Below, in pieces: positions 15,935 through 24,225 of a DNA stretch of 41,587 bases. A program made the translations under genes and the position numbers. Under the pieces are notes generated by a model. That model searched no databases and had not been told where the DNA came from. It worked only from the letters and a program-made list of their open reading frames with translations. The first letter of the stretch is position 1. The number at the start of each line of letters is the position of its first letter. The stretch is from Chloroflexota bacterium. Its GTDB lineage: Bacteria > Chloroflexota > Limnocylindria > Limnocylindrales > CSP1-4. The DNA lies in contig PNAP01000121.1 of the NCBI GenBank assembly GCA_003169735.1, positions 1 through 41,587 of the forward strand. Reading direction: 5' to 3'.

Positions 15935-17310
15935 CGGAACGTGACCTCGGTGCCATCGAGCGCGCCGGGACGGATCTGCAGGTTGGCGCCCGCATCGGAT
16001 GCCCACTGCTGCATCTCGACCAGCCCGAGATGGCCGGCGCGAACGAGCCGTGTCGTGTCGAAGCCGCGGCCATTGTCGGTGATGGTCATCTGGAGATGAT
16101 GCGCGTCCCCGGTGACAGAGACCAGGATCTCGGTCGCGCCGGAGTGGCGCTGCGCATTGCTGAGGGCTTCGGCGGCGACGCGATACGCGGCCTGCTCCAC
16201 GTCAGCCGGAAGGCGGACGTCGTCAGCCATGCCCTTCCCGTCGATGCTGGCGGGGATGCCCTGGTGTTCCGCGTTGTCGACCATCGTGGCCAGGGCGGCC
16301 GGCAGCCCGGCCAGTCGCAGCACGATCGATTGGCGCTCGCTCATCAAACGGCGCAGGTCCGCCTCCAGGGCGGTCAACTCGGTTGCCGCATCGTCATCGA
16401 GGCCGCCGGCGCTGCGCAGCGCCTGGATCGATCGGATCCGCGGCAGGACCTCGTTGTGGACCTCATGCGCGAGCCGATCCCTCTCGGCTTCGCGTCCACG
16501 AAGGTAGCTGCGACGGACGACCGGCACGAGCGCAGCGACAAGACCAGAGATGGTGCGCTGACTGTCCGGCAATCGGCGCCAGCGCCGCGTCTCGCGCGTG
16601 ACATTGACGGCCGACGCGGTGAACAGCACCGCCATCGCGATGAATGCCGGCACCGACCAGATGGTCCGCCAATCCAAACCAAGGTGCTCCGTCAGGGCGG
16701 CCGCCGCGAGGGTCGCCGCGATCACGATCAGCAGACCGACGCGAACCGGGATGAGCACGCGGCGTCGCCACCCGTTGAGGGCGAAACCGGCCGTCAGGAG
16801 GGGGAGCGGCAGGATCGCGAAGGCGACGGGAACCGTCGCGAAACCGATGAGCGGTTGCGTGGCAAGGATCACGGCAAACGTCACCAGAACCGCATCGCCG
16901 GGGATGCCAAGGCGACGCGCGGCGACGCCAAACGCGAGGAGCAGGGCACTCGCGACCATCGTGCGCGGATCCGGCAGCGGGATCCTATTCCCCAGTTCGT
17001 AGGTGTTGATCGCCTCGTGCCGCGTGCCATCCGGGTCGACCGAGATATCCACGGCATCGCCAGGGCGGACGCCATAAAGCCAGTCCTGCGAACCGACCTC
17101 GACCGTCGCCACGAGCGTCCCTTCGACGTTCGTCGACAGGACGGCCGATCGTTGACCGACCAGCCCGAGCGCGAACCACGCGCCGACGGCGACGCTGAAG
17201 ATGGCCACGCCGACGGCCAGCCACCACGACGGAGGCCGGGGCGCGACCACCGTCCGGCTCGGCTCCAGACTGATGGCCGCGAGCGACGTCTTGGGCTGGG
17301 AAAGGTGCAT
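15922..17310 (-). CDS. Membrane sensor histidine kinase, NarL/LiaS type
   Basis: A 462-residue kinase. A first membrane helix lies at about 30-52, followed by an outside loop of about 60 residues, then about four more helices between 118 and 235. The HisKA_3 dimerisation helix ERDRLAHEVHNEVL places the phosphoacceptor at His285. The HATPase has AEALSNAQRHSGA and DNGRGFD, and ends VTFRWPA. It phosphorylates the downstream regulator, with which it overlaps. The extracellular loop is PDZ-like in one segment (WLYGVRPGDAVDIS), which may bind a peptide or stress signal; that is inference. Confidence 0.88.
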   Translation of the reverse strand: MHLSQPKTSLAAISLEPSRTVVAPRPPSWWLAVGVAIFSVAVGAWFALGLVGQRSAVLSTNVEGTLVATVEVGSQDWLYGVRPGDAVDISVDPDGTRHEAINTYELGNRIPLPDPRTMVASALLLAFGVAARRLGIPGDAVLVTFAVILATQPLIGFATVPVAFAILPLPLLTAGFALNGWRRRVLIPVRVGLLIVIAATLAAAALTEHLGLDWRTIWSVPAFIAMAVLFTASAVNVTRETRRWRRLPDSQRTISGLVAALVPVVRRSYLRGREAERDRLAHEVHNEVLPRIRSIQALRSAGGLDDDAATELTALEADLRRLMSERQSIVLRLAGLPAALATMVDNAEHQGIPASIDGKGMADDVRLPADVEQAAYRVAAEALSNAQRHSGATEILVSVTGDAHHLQMTITDNGRGFDTTRLVRAGHLGLVEMQQWASDAGANLQIRPGALDGTEVTFRWPA

Positions 17311-17448
17311 CGTCAGTCGCTGCTCGCCGGCGTAACAGGAGGGAAAGCAAGGGTACGCCCAGCGTCATGTCACCGCTAGCCGTCCGTTCGTTTGCCCCCC
17401 ATGGTGGAGCTACGCCCACTTCAGGGCAACGATCGAGAAAGCTGGGAC

Positions 17449-17991
17449 ATGATCATGGTTCGGATCCGACTTCTCCTTGGCATCACCCTCTTGGTCTCTT
17501 CGTCACTGCTGCTGAGCGCGAACGTATCAGCGGCCGCGCCGGAACTCCGCGCCGTCTACGCCGGCCACAGCATCCCCCTGCTGCAGGTCAGCACTCTCCA
17601 CTGCCACGACGGCGCCTACCCGATCATCCGCTGCTTCGCCACCGAAGCCGAAGCGACCGCAGACGCGAACCGCATCATCGGTCGAGCGCCCGGCATCGGG
17701 CTCGGGACCGGCGGCCAGGCGTCGATCCAGGCGACGTTCTACGTGACCTTCTATCAGGACGAGAACTACGGCGGCGCGTCGTGGTCGACGACCGGCGCCA
17801 TCAGCGATCTGTCCCAGATCGGCTGGAACGACGCCATCACCTCGTTCAAGTCCCTGAATGGCGGCCACCCCAAGTGGTGGACCGACTCGAACTACTCCGC
17901 TGCAAGCGCCCAGTGGGCGGCCGGCGCCTGGGTCGCCAACATCGGCAGCAACTGGAACGATCAGTTCTCGTCGGTCAAGAACGTCCCGTAG
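17449..17991 (+). CDS. Secreted beta/gamma-crystallin-like protein
   Basis: A 180-residue exported protein when started at ATG 17449 (MIMVRIRLLLGITLLVSSSL), with a signal peptide likely cut near NVSA-AAPEL. The mature part holds a Greek-key motif: VTFYQDENYGGASW followed by NDAITSFKSLNGG, the pattern of beta/gamma-crystallins and peptidase inhibitor family I36. Such domains often bind calcium or inhibit metalloproteases. An upstream ATG at 17392 adds 19 residues unlike a signal peptide. A strong hairpin terminator follows. Exact role unknown. Confidence 0.7.
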   Translation: MIMVRIRLLLGITLLVSSSLLLSANVSAAAPELRAVYAGHSIPLLQVSTLHCHDGAYPIIRCFATEAEATADANRIIGRAPGIGLGTGGQASIQATFYVTFYQDENYGGASWSTTGAISDLSQIGWNDAITSFKSLNGGHPKWWTDSNYSAASAQWAAGAWVANIGSNWNDQFSSVKNVP

Positions 17992-18013
17992 AGAGCGTCG
18001 GAGCCGATCGGGC

Positions 18014-18047
18014 AAGAGGCGCCGGCACGAGCGAGCCGGTGCCTCTT
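18014..18047. terminator. Bidirectional hairpin terminator
   Basis: AAGAGGCGCCGGC (18014-18026) pairs with GCCGGTGCCTCTT (18035-18047), a 13-base-pair stem with one G-T pair and an eight-base loop. It ends in TT/AA on either side, placed between the convergent crystallin-like and PAC2 genes. Confidence 0.7.
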
Positions 18048-18086
18048 CACGTTCCGCCCTACTTGCCGCCCCGAGCACGCGGCCGG

Positions 18087-18956
18087 TCAGTTGGGCAGGC
18101 CGCTCCCGCTGTTGCTGCCGCTGCCACTGCCGCGATCGCGCAGGTAGCGCTCGATGTCGGAGATGAGTTCGTCGCCCGATGGCAGGCGAGACTCGTCGAC
18201 CATCGCCTCGAGCCGATGGACATAGGTCCGTGTCTGCTCATCCATGACTGCCGCCGTGTCGAGACGGGTCCGCAGCTGGGTCGCCTCGTCAAGGAGTGAC
18301 CCCACCGGGATCTCCGTGCTGAGATGCCGGGCCACCGCACCGAGCAGCGCGATCGCCGCGGCCGGATACGCGCCCGTCACGTAGTGCGGGACCTGGGCGA
18401 AATAGCCGACTGCCCCGATGCCCGCTGCGGTGATGGCGATGTCGAGCACGGAGATCGCCGCCGATGGGACGCGCAGCGTGCCCACCGGACCGGCCTGGAC
18501 GTCGCCGAGCAGCAAACCAGGTCGCGACGCCGTGCCGATGATGGGCACCGGTCGCGTGTGCGGCACTGCCGCCGGGATGGCGCCCAGGCTGATCCATTCC
18601 ACCACCCCGAGGCGGGTCGCCAGCTCGACCACGTCATCGGCGAGTTCGCGCCAGCGGTAGTCGGGTTCGGGACCGGACAGGATCAGCAGGTCATGCGTGC
18701 CAAGTCGCTTCCGCTTGAGCGCGAGTTCGGGCCAGGTCAGCTCGGCGGGCCGCCCGTCGACGATCTCGAGCGTGGGTCGCCGTGCCCGATAGTCGAAGAT
18801 CTTGTCGGCATCGAACGTCGCCACGACCGTGGCGCCCTCGGACAGCCGCTCGGCGGCGGCGGTCGACGCATTGCCGGCATCGACCCAGCCATCGAGCGCC
18901 GCGACCACGATGGGCGCCTCGAGGTCTCCAGGATCGGTCAGTCGGACGAGGCTCAC
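18087..18956 (-). CDS. PAC2-family protein
   Basis: A 289-residue protein of the PAC2 (proteasome assembly chaperone-like, COG2047/COG1938) family: VVAALDGWVDAGNASTAAAE near the start, FDADKIFDYRARRPTLEI, LILSGPEPDYRW, and VGYFAQVPHYVTGAYPAAAI. In actinobacteria and relatives its role is not established, although homologues help assemble the proteasome. The C-terminal tail is Gly/Ser-rich. GTG 18956 begins the conserved part; TATCCT lies six bases upstream. The longer frame to 19067 overlaps the divergent GH18 gene. Confidence 0.88.
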   Translation of the reverse strand: MSLVRLTDPGDLEAPIVVAALDGWVDAGNASTAAAERLSEGATVVATFDADKIFDYRARRPTLEIVDGRPAELTWPELALKRKRLGTHDLLILSGPEPDYRWRELADDVVELATRLGVVEWISLGAIPAAVPHTRPVPIIGTASRPGLLLGDVQAGPVGTLRVPSAAISVLDIAITAAGIGAVGYFAQVPHYVTGAYPAAAIALLGAVARHLSTEIPVGSLLDEATQLRTRLDTAAVMDEQTRTYVHRLEAMVDESRLPSGDELISDIERYLRDRGSGSGSNSGSGLPN

Positions 18957-18962
18957 CGGGCA

Positions 18963-18968
18963 AGGATA
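18963..18968 (-). promoter_or_regulatory. -10 box TATCCT, leaderless type
   Basis: On the minus strand TATCCT ends six bases before the GTG at 18956. The divergent box for the GH18 gene is 22 bases away. Confidence 0.5.
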
Positions 18969-18989
18969 TGGGCAACCGGCGCGGCACGG

Positions 18990-18995
18990 TACGAT
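18990..18995 (+). promoter_or_regulatory. -10 box TACGAT, leaderless type
   Basis: TACGAT ends eight bases before the GTG at 19004, with no Shine-Dalgarno between. Confidence 0.5.
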
Positions 18996-19003
18996 GCGCC
19001 CCC

Positions 19004-20287
19004 GTGAAACGCCCATCCCGCGGCTCGTTCGGTGCCCTGACCCTTGCGGTGGCCATCGGCTCTGCATCGATCCTTGCGAGCGCCTCGGCGTCTCTCGCCG
19101 CGGAGCCGTTCCCGACGTCCCCTCGCGTCCCGCTCGCTACGGTCGACCGAAGCACGAGCCGAGAGGTGTTCGCCTTCGTGAAGCCAGGCGACGAGCGTTT
19201 TCTGCTCGACCATGCCGACTTCAGCGTGATCTCGACCGTCGCGTTCTTCAGCCTGCAAGTGCACGGCGACGGCCAACTGGCGACGTCGCGGGCCGATGGC
19301 GCGCCGACCGCGCGATGGGCCGACTGGGATGGTCCGCTGATGGACCAGATCATCGACCGCGCGCACGCCGCGGGGACGCGTGTCGTCCTCACGGTTCGCT
19401 CGTTCGGGTGGGATGTCGCCGGCCAGCAGACATCGGCGCGGCTGCTGTCGGATCCGGCGTCTCGCCAGACGCTTGCCCGGCAGATCACCGAGGCGGTCGT
19501 GGCACGCGGAGTCGATGGCGTGAACGTTGACTTCGAGCCCATCCCGGACGGTCAGTCGGCCACGTTCGTCGACTTCATCCGTGAGCTGCGCGCGACCCTC
19601 GACGCAGCGCAGCCGGGGCTCCAGCTCACCTTCGATGCGACCGGCTACATCGCCAACTACGACATCTCCGCGCTGACCGCGCCGGGCGCGGCCGATGCGG
19701 TGTACGTGATGGGCTATCAGTACAGCGGGACGTGGTCCCAGCACACCGGCGCAATGGCGCCGCTCGGGGGTCCGAGCTATGACCTGAACGACACGCTGCA
19801 GGCTTTCCTCAGCCAGACCACGGCTGACAAGATCATCCTCGGCCTGCCCGTCTTCGGGTACGCGTGGTCGACCACGAGCAGCGGACTCCACGCCGCGACC
19901 CAGCCGAAGGGCGCGACGTTCGGGTATCCGGGCCAGGTCAACCTCGACGTCGCGACCGCGATCGCCGCCGCTCACGGCCGATCATGGGATGCCGTCGAGG
20001 AGGCTCCCTGGTCGAGCTGGCGTTTCCGGGCCTGCGGGACCTGCCCGGCCACCTGGCGCGAGGTCTACTACGAGGACCTCGGCAGCCTCCGCCTGAAATA
20101 CGACCTGGTGAATGCGAACGGCCTGCGTGGGGTCGGCGTCTGGTCGTACGGGCTCCAGGGTTCGTCGATCGATCTGGACGGGCTGCTGCGCGAGGAGTTC
20201 GTGGTCGCGAGCGGCCCGGCCGGAGGTCCGGGGTCGGGCGGGACTTCAGCACCCTCGCCGGTCCGCCCCGGCCCCGGTAGGGTCTGA
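19004..20287 (+). CDS. Secreted GH18-family glycoside hydrolase
   Basis: A 427-residue exported protein. The signal peptide spans about residues 1-32 (ALTLAVAIGSASILASASAS). The GH18 TIM barrel follows, with the motif DGVNVDFEP (Asp171, Asp176, Glu178), Glu178 being the expected acid. YVMGYQYSGTWS, ILGLPVFGYAWST and GVGVWSYGLQG match later strands of the barrel. GH18 enzymes cut chitin-like or peptidoglycan-derived N-acetylglucosamine links, and some members of the YaaH-like branch act on spore or cell walls. The start GTG 19004 precedes the signal peptide directly. The C-terminus is a short Gly/Pro tail. Confidence 0.88.
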   Translation: MKRPSRGSFGALTLAVAIGSASILASASASLAAEPFPTSPRVPLATVDRSTSREVFAFVKPGDERFLLDHADFSVISTVAFFSLQVHGDGQLATSRADGAPTARWADWDGPLMDQIIDRAHAAGTRVVLTVRSFGWDVAGQQTSARLLSDPASRQTLARQITEAVVARGVDGVNVDFEPIPDGQSATFVDFIRELRATLDAAQPGLQLTFDATGYIANYDISALTAPGAADAVYVMGYQYSGTWSQHTGAMAPLGGPSYDLNDTLQAFLSQTTADKIILGLPVFGYAWSTTSSGLHAATQPKGATFGYPGQVNLDVATAIAAAHGRSWDAVEEAPWSSWRFRACGTCPATWREVYYEDLGSLRLKYDLVNANGLRGVGVWSYGLQGSSIDLDGLLREEFVVASGPAGGPGSGGTSAPSPVRPGPGRV

Positions 20288-20341
20288 CAAAGGGTCCGGT
20301 CGGGTCGAGGAACGCCGGACAGTCACGCCGGGGTTTCTGCC

Positions 20342-21838
20342 ATGCACAGCACGCTGGAGGCGCCGAGCCTCCCGAATCTCCGCTGGGCCTCGCTCAACGG
20401 ACTCCCAGCCTTCTGGATCGAATCGTCCGAGCCGTTCGCGGCTGGCCTCGTCTTCCGGGTCGGGCGCGCCGACGAGACGCTCTCGACTGCGGGCGTCACC
20501 CATCTCGTCGAGCGGCTGGCCTTCGCCAGCCTCGCACCACGGACGATCCTCGACAACGCTACGTGCGAGGCCGCGTTCACGAGCTTCCACGCCACCGGCA
20601 ACGAGGAGGATGTCGTCGCGTTCGTCGAACAGGCGGCCCGTGGCGTCTACCTGCTCGAGACGGCGGCCATGGACCGGGAGATCGAGGCGATGCGCGCCCC
20701 ACGCCGGAACGACGAGCGCGACAGGCTGTCACGACTTCTCTATCTTCGTTTCGGTGCCACGGGTTACGGCCTGGTCGGCGGGGCGGAGTACGGACTTCCG
20801 TCGCTCACGCCCTCGCGGGTGGCTGCCTGGGCACGCGCCCGATTCACGCGCGAGAACGCCGCGCTCTGGTTCGTTGGCGTCCCTCCGCGCGACCTTCCGC
20901 TCGACCTTGCCACGGGGACGTGGGTCGCGCCGCCCACGGCAGCAACGATCCCTGGCCTGAGCACTCCGTCGACCGTCGCAGGATCGAGCGGCTCGGTCGC
21001 CTTCTCGATGATCATCGCCCGCACGCCCGCCGCGCCCGTCGTCCTCGCCGCTGTGCTCCAGCGTGCGACGCAGTCGCTCCGAGACGTCCGCGGCCTCGCG
21101 TCACGCGTCCGGGCCGACTACCTGCCGCTCGACGCGGACACGGCACACGTCATGATCGTCGCCACATGCGCCGACGGCGACAGTCCGGCCGTGGCCACGC
21201 TGATCGTGGATCTGCTCGCTGAGCTCGCTTCGTCCGGCCCGTCGCCGGTCGAGATCCAGCGCTCGATCGACCAGATGATCGAGAGTCGCGGGCGGCCCGC
21301 GACGCACCTTTCGTCGGTTTCGCGCGCAGCCCGGGACTTCCTGCTCGGCATCGACCCGCACACGCAGGAGCAGCACGTCGAAGAGCGTCGCGAGGTCCGG
21401 TCCGAAACCGGCGCGGTGGCGCTCCAAGGTGCGTTCGCTTCGGCCATCGCGATGGTCCCCGAGGGCACGGAGTGGCGAGACCATCGCTTCGAACCCATAT
21501 CGTGGCGGTCACCTGCCGTCGTCAGCGGTCGCTCCGTCAACCAACGCGGTCATTCGCCACTCCCGCGCTTCCTTCGCGGCGGTGGTGCCGCCGCCGGCAC
21601 TGCGGCGAAACTGATCATCGGCGCCGAGGGCGTCTCGCTCGTGATCGGAGCGGACACCGCCCACACCGTGCGCTTCGCCGATTGTGTCGGCCTCGTCCGG
21701 GGCAGCGCGGGAGAGCGGACGGTCATCGGCCGCGACGGCACCGCTGTCTCCATCGATCCGGCGCATTGGCCGGATGGCCCGGCCATCATCGACGCCGTCG
21801 AGCGCAGCGTTCCGGTCGCACTGCACGTCGCCGGGTAG
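20342..21838 (+). CDS. M16 peptidase-like protein, zinc motif degenerate
   Basis: A 498-residue protein with the layout of an M16 (insulinase/processing peptidase) pair of domains: GLPAFWIESSEPFAAGLVFR, RVGRADETLSTAGVTHLVER, and later LTPSRVAAWARARFTRENAA then WFVGVP. The zinc motif HxxEH reads His54-Leu-Val-Glu57-Arg58, so the second His is missing and proteolysis is doubtful. M16 proteins often pair with an inactive partner, but no second M16 gene is nearby. No signal peptide. The ATG at 20342 lacks a strong Shine-Dalgarno. The last 80 or so residues (IIGAEGVSLVIGADTAHTVR) look like an added beta-rich PH-like domain. Confidence 0.7.
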   Translation: MHSTLEAPSLPNLRWASLNGLPAFWIESSEPFAAGLVFRVGRADETLSTAGVTHLVERLAFASLAPRTILDNATCEAAFTSFHATGNEEDVVAFVEQAARGVYLLETAAMDREIEAMRAPRRNDERDRLSRLLYLRFGATGYGLVGGAEYGLPSLTPSRVAAWARARFTRENAALWFVGVPPRDLPLDLATGTWVAPPTAATIPGLSTPSTVAGSSGSVAFSMIIARTPAAPVVLAAVLQRATQSLRDVRGLASRVRADYLPLDADTAHVMIVATCADGDSPAVATLIVDLLAELASSGPSPVEIQRSIDQMIESRGRPATHLSSVSRAARDFLLGIDPHTQEQHVEERREVRSETGAVALQGAFASAIAMVPEGTEWRDHRFEPISWRSPAVVSGRSVNQRGHSPLPRFLRGGGAAAGTAAKLIIGAEGVSLVIGADTAHTVRFADCVGLVRGSAGERTVIGRDGTAVSIDPAHWPDGPAIIDAVERSVPVALHVAG

Positions 21839-21848
21839 CGCTGTTCCG

Positions 21849-22232
21849 CTACTCGACCATCGCCTCGAAGAGGTGGTCGAGCTCGTCGGCCGGCGACTCG
21901 GTCAGGCCGGTGTGGACCTCGGATGGCTGGATCATCGTGCTCGACGGGGAGACGAGCCAGTGGAAGCGCTCCGCGGCTGGGAGTCGGGCCATCGGGCCGG
22001 CGGCCGCGTCACCGGCCGCGATGCGGACGATGGCGTGGAGGTGCGCGGCCACGGCCGAGAGGTCGCAGTCGGGTGCGAAGGCGGCCAGGCGCGCCTCGTC
22101 CAGTGCCACGCGCCCGGCCAGGAAGCGACGCGGCCGGCAGAACAGGATCACGCCCGCGTTCAGGTACTCGCCGCGCTCGACCCGCGGCACGACGCGCACG
22201 ATGGCGTACTGGAACGGGCTAGGACCGGGCAC
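21849..22232 (-). CDS. DUF3037-family protein, HipA partner
   Basis: A 127-residue protein with the DUF3037 pattern: FQYAIVRVVPRVERGEYLNA, GVILFCRPRRFLAGRVALDE, then the helical FAPDCDLSAVAAHLHAIVRI. Genes of this family very often sit directly beside a HipA-like kinase gene, as here, where its GTG start overlaps the HipA stop by 14 bases. Function is unknown; an antitoxin or regulator role is only a guess from this pairing. It converges with the M16-like gene ten bases away. Confidence 0.85.
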   Translation of the reverse strand: MPGPSPFQYAIVRVVPRVERGEYLNAGVILFCRPRRFLAGRVALDEARLAAFAPDCDLSAVAAHLHAIVRIAAGDAAAGPMARLPAAERFHWLVSPSSTMIQPSEVHTGLTESPADELDHLFEAMVE

Positions 22233-22974
22233 GGTCGGCCTCCGTCACGAAGTCGCGAGGCGCCGCCAGCCGGTTCGCGAGGTACTCCACATAGGCGTCG
22301 CGACGTGCGGCCGGCTCGCCGCCCAGCCACTCGTCGGGGATCTGCCCGACGACCTCGCGCAGCAACGCTTCCGTGACGAGCGGCGCCAGGCGCTCATCGG
22401 CCGCGGCGATGGACGAGGCATACGGAAGCAGCACGTGCTCGGCGATCCGCTCGAACGGCCGGCGGGCGTGCGTCTCGGGATCGCGCCACGTGTAATGGAC
22501 ATACAGCGCGGCGCCGTGATCGATGAGCCAGTCCCGCTCGTGCCAGACGAGGATGTTGGGGTTGCGCATCGTCCGGTCCGGGTTCGTCATCAGCGCATCG
22601 AACCACACCACGGACGCCGCGGTGTCGCCATCCGGTGCTGGGCTGACGCCGGGCCGAAAGGGGAGGGCACCGGGCAGGAAGTCGACCCCGAGATTCCGCC
22701 CGCCTGAGCGCTCGATCAGCTCGCGCACATCCGGGTCGGGCTCAGCCGCACCCAGTCGGGCATCCAGCTCGATGAACACGAGCTCCGGGATGATCAGGCC
22801 GAGCGCCTGGCCGACGAGGCCGGCGATGACCTCGGCCACCAGGACAAGCGGGCCCTGTGCCGCGCCGTGGAACTTCAGGACATAGAGGCCGTCATCGTCC
22901 GCCTCGACGAGGCCGGGCATGGAGCCACCTTCGCGCAGCGGCGTGACATAGCGCGTGGCTCGGACGGTGCGCAT
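22219..22974 (-). CDS. HipA-like kinase (HipA_2 family)
   Basis: A 251-residue compact kinase of the HipA_2 type (PF20613-like), about half the length of E. coli HipA and lacking its N-terminal domain. Visible: ATP-site Lys34 in YVLKFHGAAQGP, catalytic loop FDALMTNPDRTMRNPNILV with Asp126 and Asn131, and metal-binding Asp152 in LIDHG. Such kinases phosphorylate unknown proteins; HipA itself modifies glutamyl-tRNA synthetase. The start at ATG 22974 opens the conserved part (MRTVRATRYVTPL); the long frame to 23847 runs through the divergent PPOX-like gene. Cotranscribed with DUF3037. Confidence 0.88.
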   Translation of the reverse strand: MRTVRATRYVTPLREGGSMPGLVEADDDGLYVLKFHGAAQGPLVLVAEVIAGLVGQALGLIIPELVFIELDARLGAAEPDPDVRELIERSGGRNLGVDFLPGALPFRPGVSPAPDGDTAASVVWFDALMTNPDRTMRNPNILVWHERDWLIDHGAALYVHYTWRDPETHARRPFERIAEHVLLPYASSIAAADERLAPLVTEALLREVVGQIPDEWLGGEPAARRDAYVEYLANRLAAPRDFVTEADRARS

Positions 22975-22979
22975 CAGCC

Positions 22980-22986
22980 TAGGATG
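22980..22986. promoter_or_regulatory. Shared -10 region of two divergent leaderless genes
   Basis: TAGGAT (22980-22985) lies seven bases before the ATG at 22993. On the other strand CATCCT (22986-22981) lies six bases before the ATG at 22974. Only 18 bases separate the two start codons. Confidence 0.45.
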
Positions 22987-22992
22987 GCAGCC

Positions 22993-23433
22993 ATGGCCCG
23001 ACTCTCGCAGCGCGTCATCGACTTCCTGGCGACCGGACCGCTGGCGCACGTCGTGACGCTCGATGCCAGCGGCGCGCCGCAGGTCTCGATGGCATGGGTC
23101 GGCGTCGAGGATGACGAGGTCATCATCGCCACGCTCCACGACCAGCCCAAGTTGCGCAACATCCGGCGCGACCCGCGGATCGCGATCTCGTTCCAGGTGC
23201 CGGGCCGCAGCGACTACCTGCTCGACCACTACCTGGTCCTGCGCGGCACCGCCCGCGTGACGGCGGGTGGCGCGCCGGAGTGGCTCCAGCGGCTGGCCAA
23301 CACCTACATCGGGCCGGGCGTGGTCTTCCCGCCGATGCCGAACCCCCCGCCGGGATTCGTGGTGCGCGTCGCGGTCGAGTCGATGACCGGCGTCGGCCCG
23401 TGGCGCGAGCCAGAGAGTCCGGAGACCGAATGA
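22993..23433 (+). CDS. PPOX-class F420-dependent protein (Rv1155-like)
   Basis: A 146-residue split beta-barrel of the pyridoxamine oxidase-like, probably F420-binding class: RVIDFLATGPLAHVVTLDAS, PQVSMAWVGVEDDEVIIATL, QPKLRNIRRDPRIAISF, and VLRGTARVTAGGAPEW. The class reduces cofactor-like or xenobiotic substrates with F420H2; the substrate here is unknown. Together with the split-barrel protein at 6704 it suggests an F420-using organism. An in-frame ATG at 22984 is an alternative; the chosen one suits the spacing from TAGGAT. Confidence 0.87.
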   Translation: MARLSQRVIDFLATGPLAHVVTLDASGAPQVSMAWVGVEDDEVIIATLHDQPKLRNIRRDPRIAISFQVPGRSDYLLDHYLVLRGTARVTAGGAPEWLQRLANTYIGPGVVFPPMPNPPPGFVVRVAVESMTGVGPWREPESPETE

Positions 23434-23514
23434 TCGGCCGGCGAGTACTCGGCCGAGTCCCGGCCGGCACGGTCGCCGTGGCCCGCTGCTGCGCCGAAGT
23501 GTAATGATGTCGCC

Positions 23515-23739
23515 ATGGGCGACATTGAGAACCTCATCTCGCTGACCTTTATCGGCACGTTCGTCGTGACGCTCGTGATCATCATCGTGGTGGTCGTGGC
23601 GGTGGTCATGGCCATCCGCCGCGCGATGCCGACCGGCAAGGCAGAGGCGGAACAGGAACTCGCCGAGCGCCTCGCCCAGGGCGTAATCAGCCCCAGCGAG
23701 TACCAAGCCGACGTGGACGCGCTGCGCTACAAGTCCTGA
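23515..23739 (+). CDS. Small membrane protein with SHOCT domain
   Basis: A 74-residue protein: one membrane helix (FIGTFVVTLVIIIVVVVAVV, about 12-32) followed by a SHOCT-type motif at the C-terminus (QELAERLAQGVISPSEYQAD then VDAL). SHOCT domains occur at ends of many short membrane proteins and are thought to promote oligomer formation. Function unknown. A TAATGA sequence precedes the ATG by seven bases. It converges with the VOC gene four bases away. Confidence 0.85.
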   Translation: MGDIENLISLTFIGTFVVTLVIIIVVVVAVVMAIRRAMPTGKAEAEQELAERLAQGVISPSEYQADVDALRYKS

Positions 23740-23743
23740 CCGA

Positions 23744-24142
23744 CTATCCCGCTGCTGGCTGCACTTTCGGCTGGATGATGGCGAGCGCGTTGCCGCTCGG
23801 ATCGATGATCCAGGCCGCCCAGGCGTAGCCCATGTCGGCGATGCCATCGGCGTCGGTCACCGGGTCGGGCGCCACGTAGGACTCGATCTTCACGCCACGG
23901 GCGCGAAGCTCCGCCAATTCGGCGCGCAGGTCGGGCACCCGCCAGGCGAGCTGCGTCTGCAGGTCCGCGGTCCCGATCGTGCTCTTGGTGATCAGCACCT
24001 GGGAGCCCGCCCCGCATCGGACGATCAGCCGCTCCTCGTCCTCGCGCAGGATCTCAAGACCGAGCATGTCGTGGTAGAACGCCCGGCTCGCGGCCAGATC
24101 CTTCGACAGCAGCACCGGGAAGACCAATCGATCCCCGAGCAT
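23744..24142 (-). CDS. VOC-superfamily (glyoxalase-like) protein
   Basis: A 132-residue protein with two beta-alpha-beta-beta-beta units: VLLSKDLAASRAFYHDMLGL at the start, QTQLAWRVPDLRAELAELRA, and DPSGNALAIIQPK at the end. VOC proteins include glyoxalase I, dioxygenases and drug-binding resistance proteins; metal-ligand assignment cannot be made here. Start ATG 24142 has a near-perfect Shine-Dalgarno, AAAGGAGGTG, four bases upstream, which rules out the upstream ATG at 24172. Confidence 0.87.
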   Translation of the reverse strand: MLGDRLVFPVLLSKDLAASRAFYHDMLGLEILREDEERLIVRCGAGSQVLITKSTIGTADLQTQLAWRVPDLRAELAELRARGVKIESYVAPDPVTDADGIADMGYAWAAWIIDPSGNALAIIQPKVQPAAG

Positions 24143-24211
24143 GGAGCACCTCCTTTCGGCGACGCCGATCATCGCATCGCAACGGCGTTCCCGGCGACTC
24201 TGATGGTCGGC

Positions 24212-24217
24212 TATGAT
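24212..24217 (+). promoter_or_regulatory. -10 box TATGAT, leaderless type
   Basis: TATGAT ends eight bases before the ATG at 24226. It is the best -10 match in the window. Confidence 0.55.
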
Positions 24218-24225
24218 AGCTGACC

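Noticed and set aside
16030-17379. Plus-strand frame opposite the NarL-type kinase
   Set aside because: Shadow; Arg- and Gln-rich with no domain.
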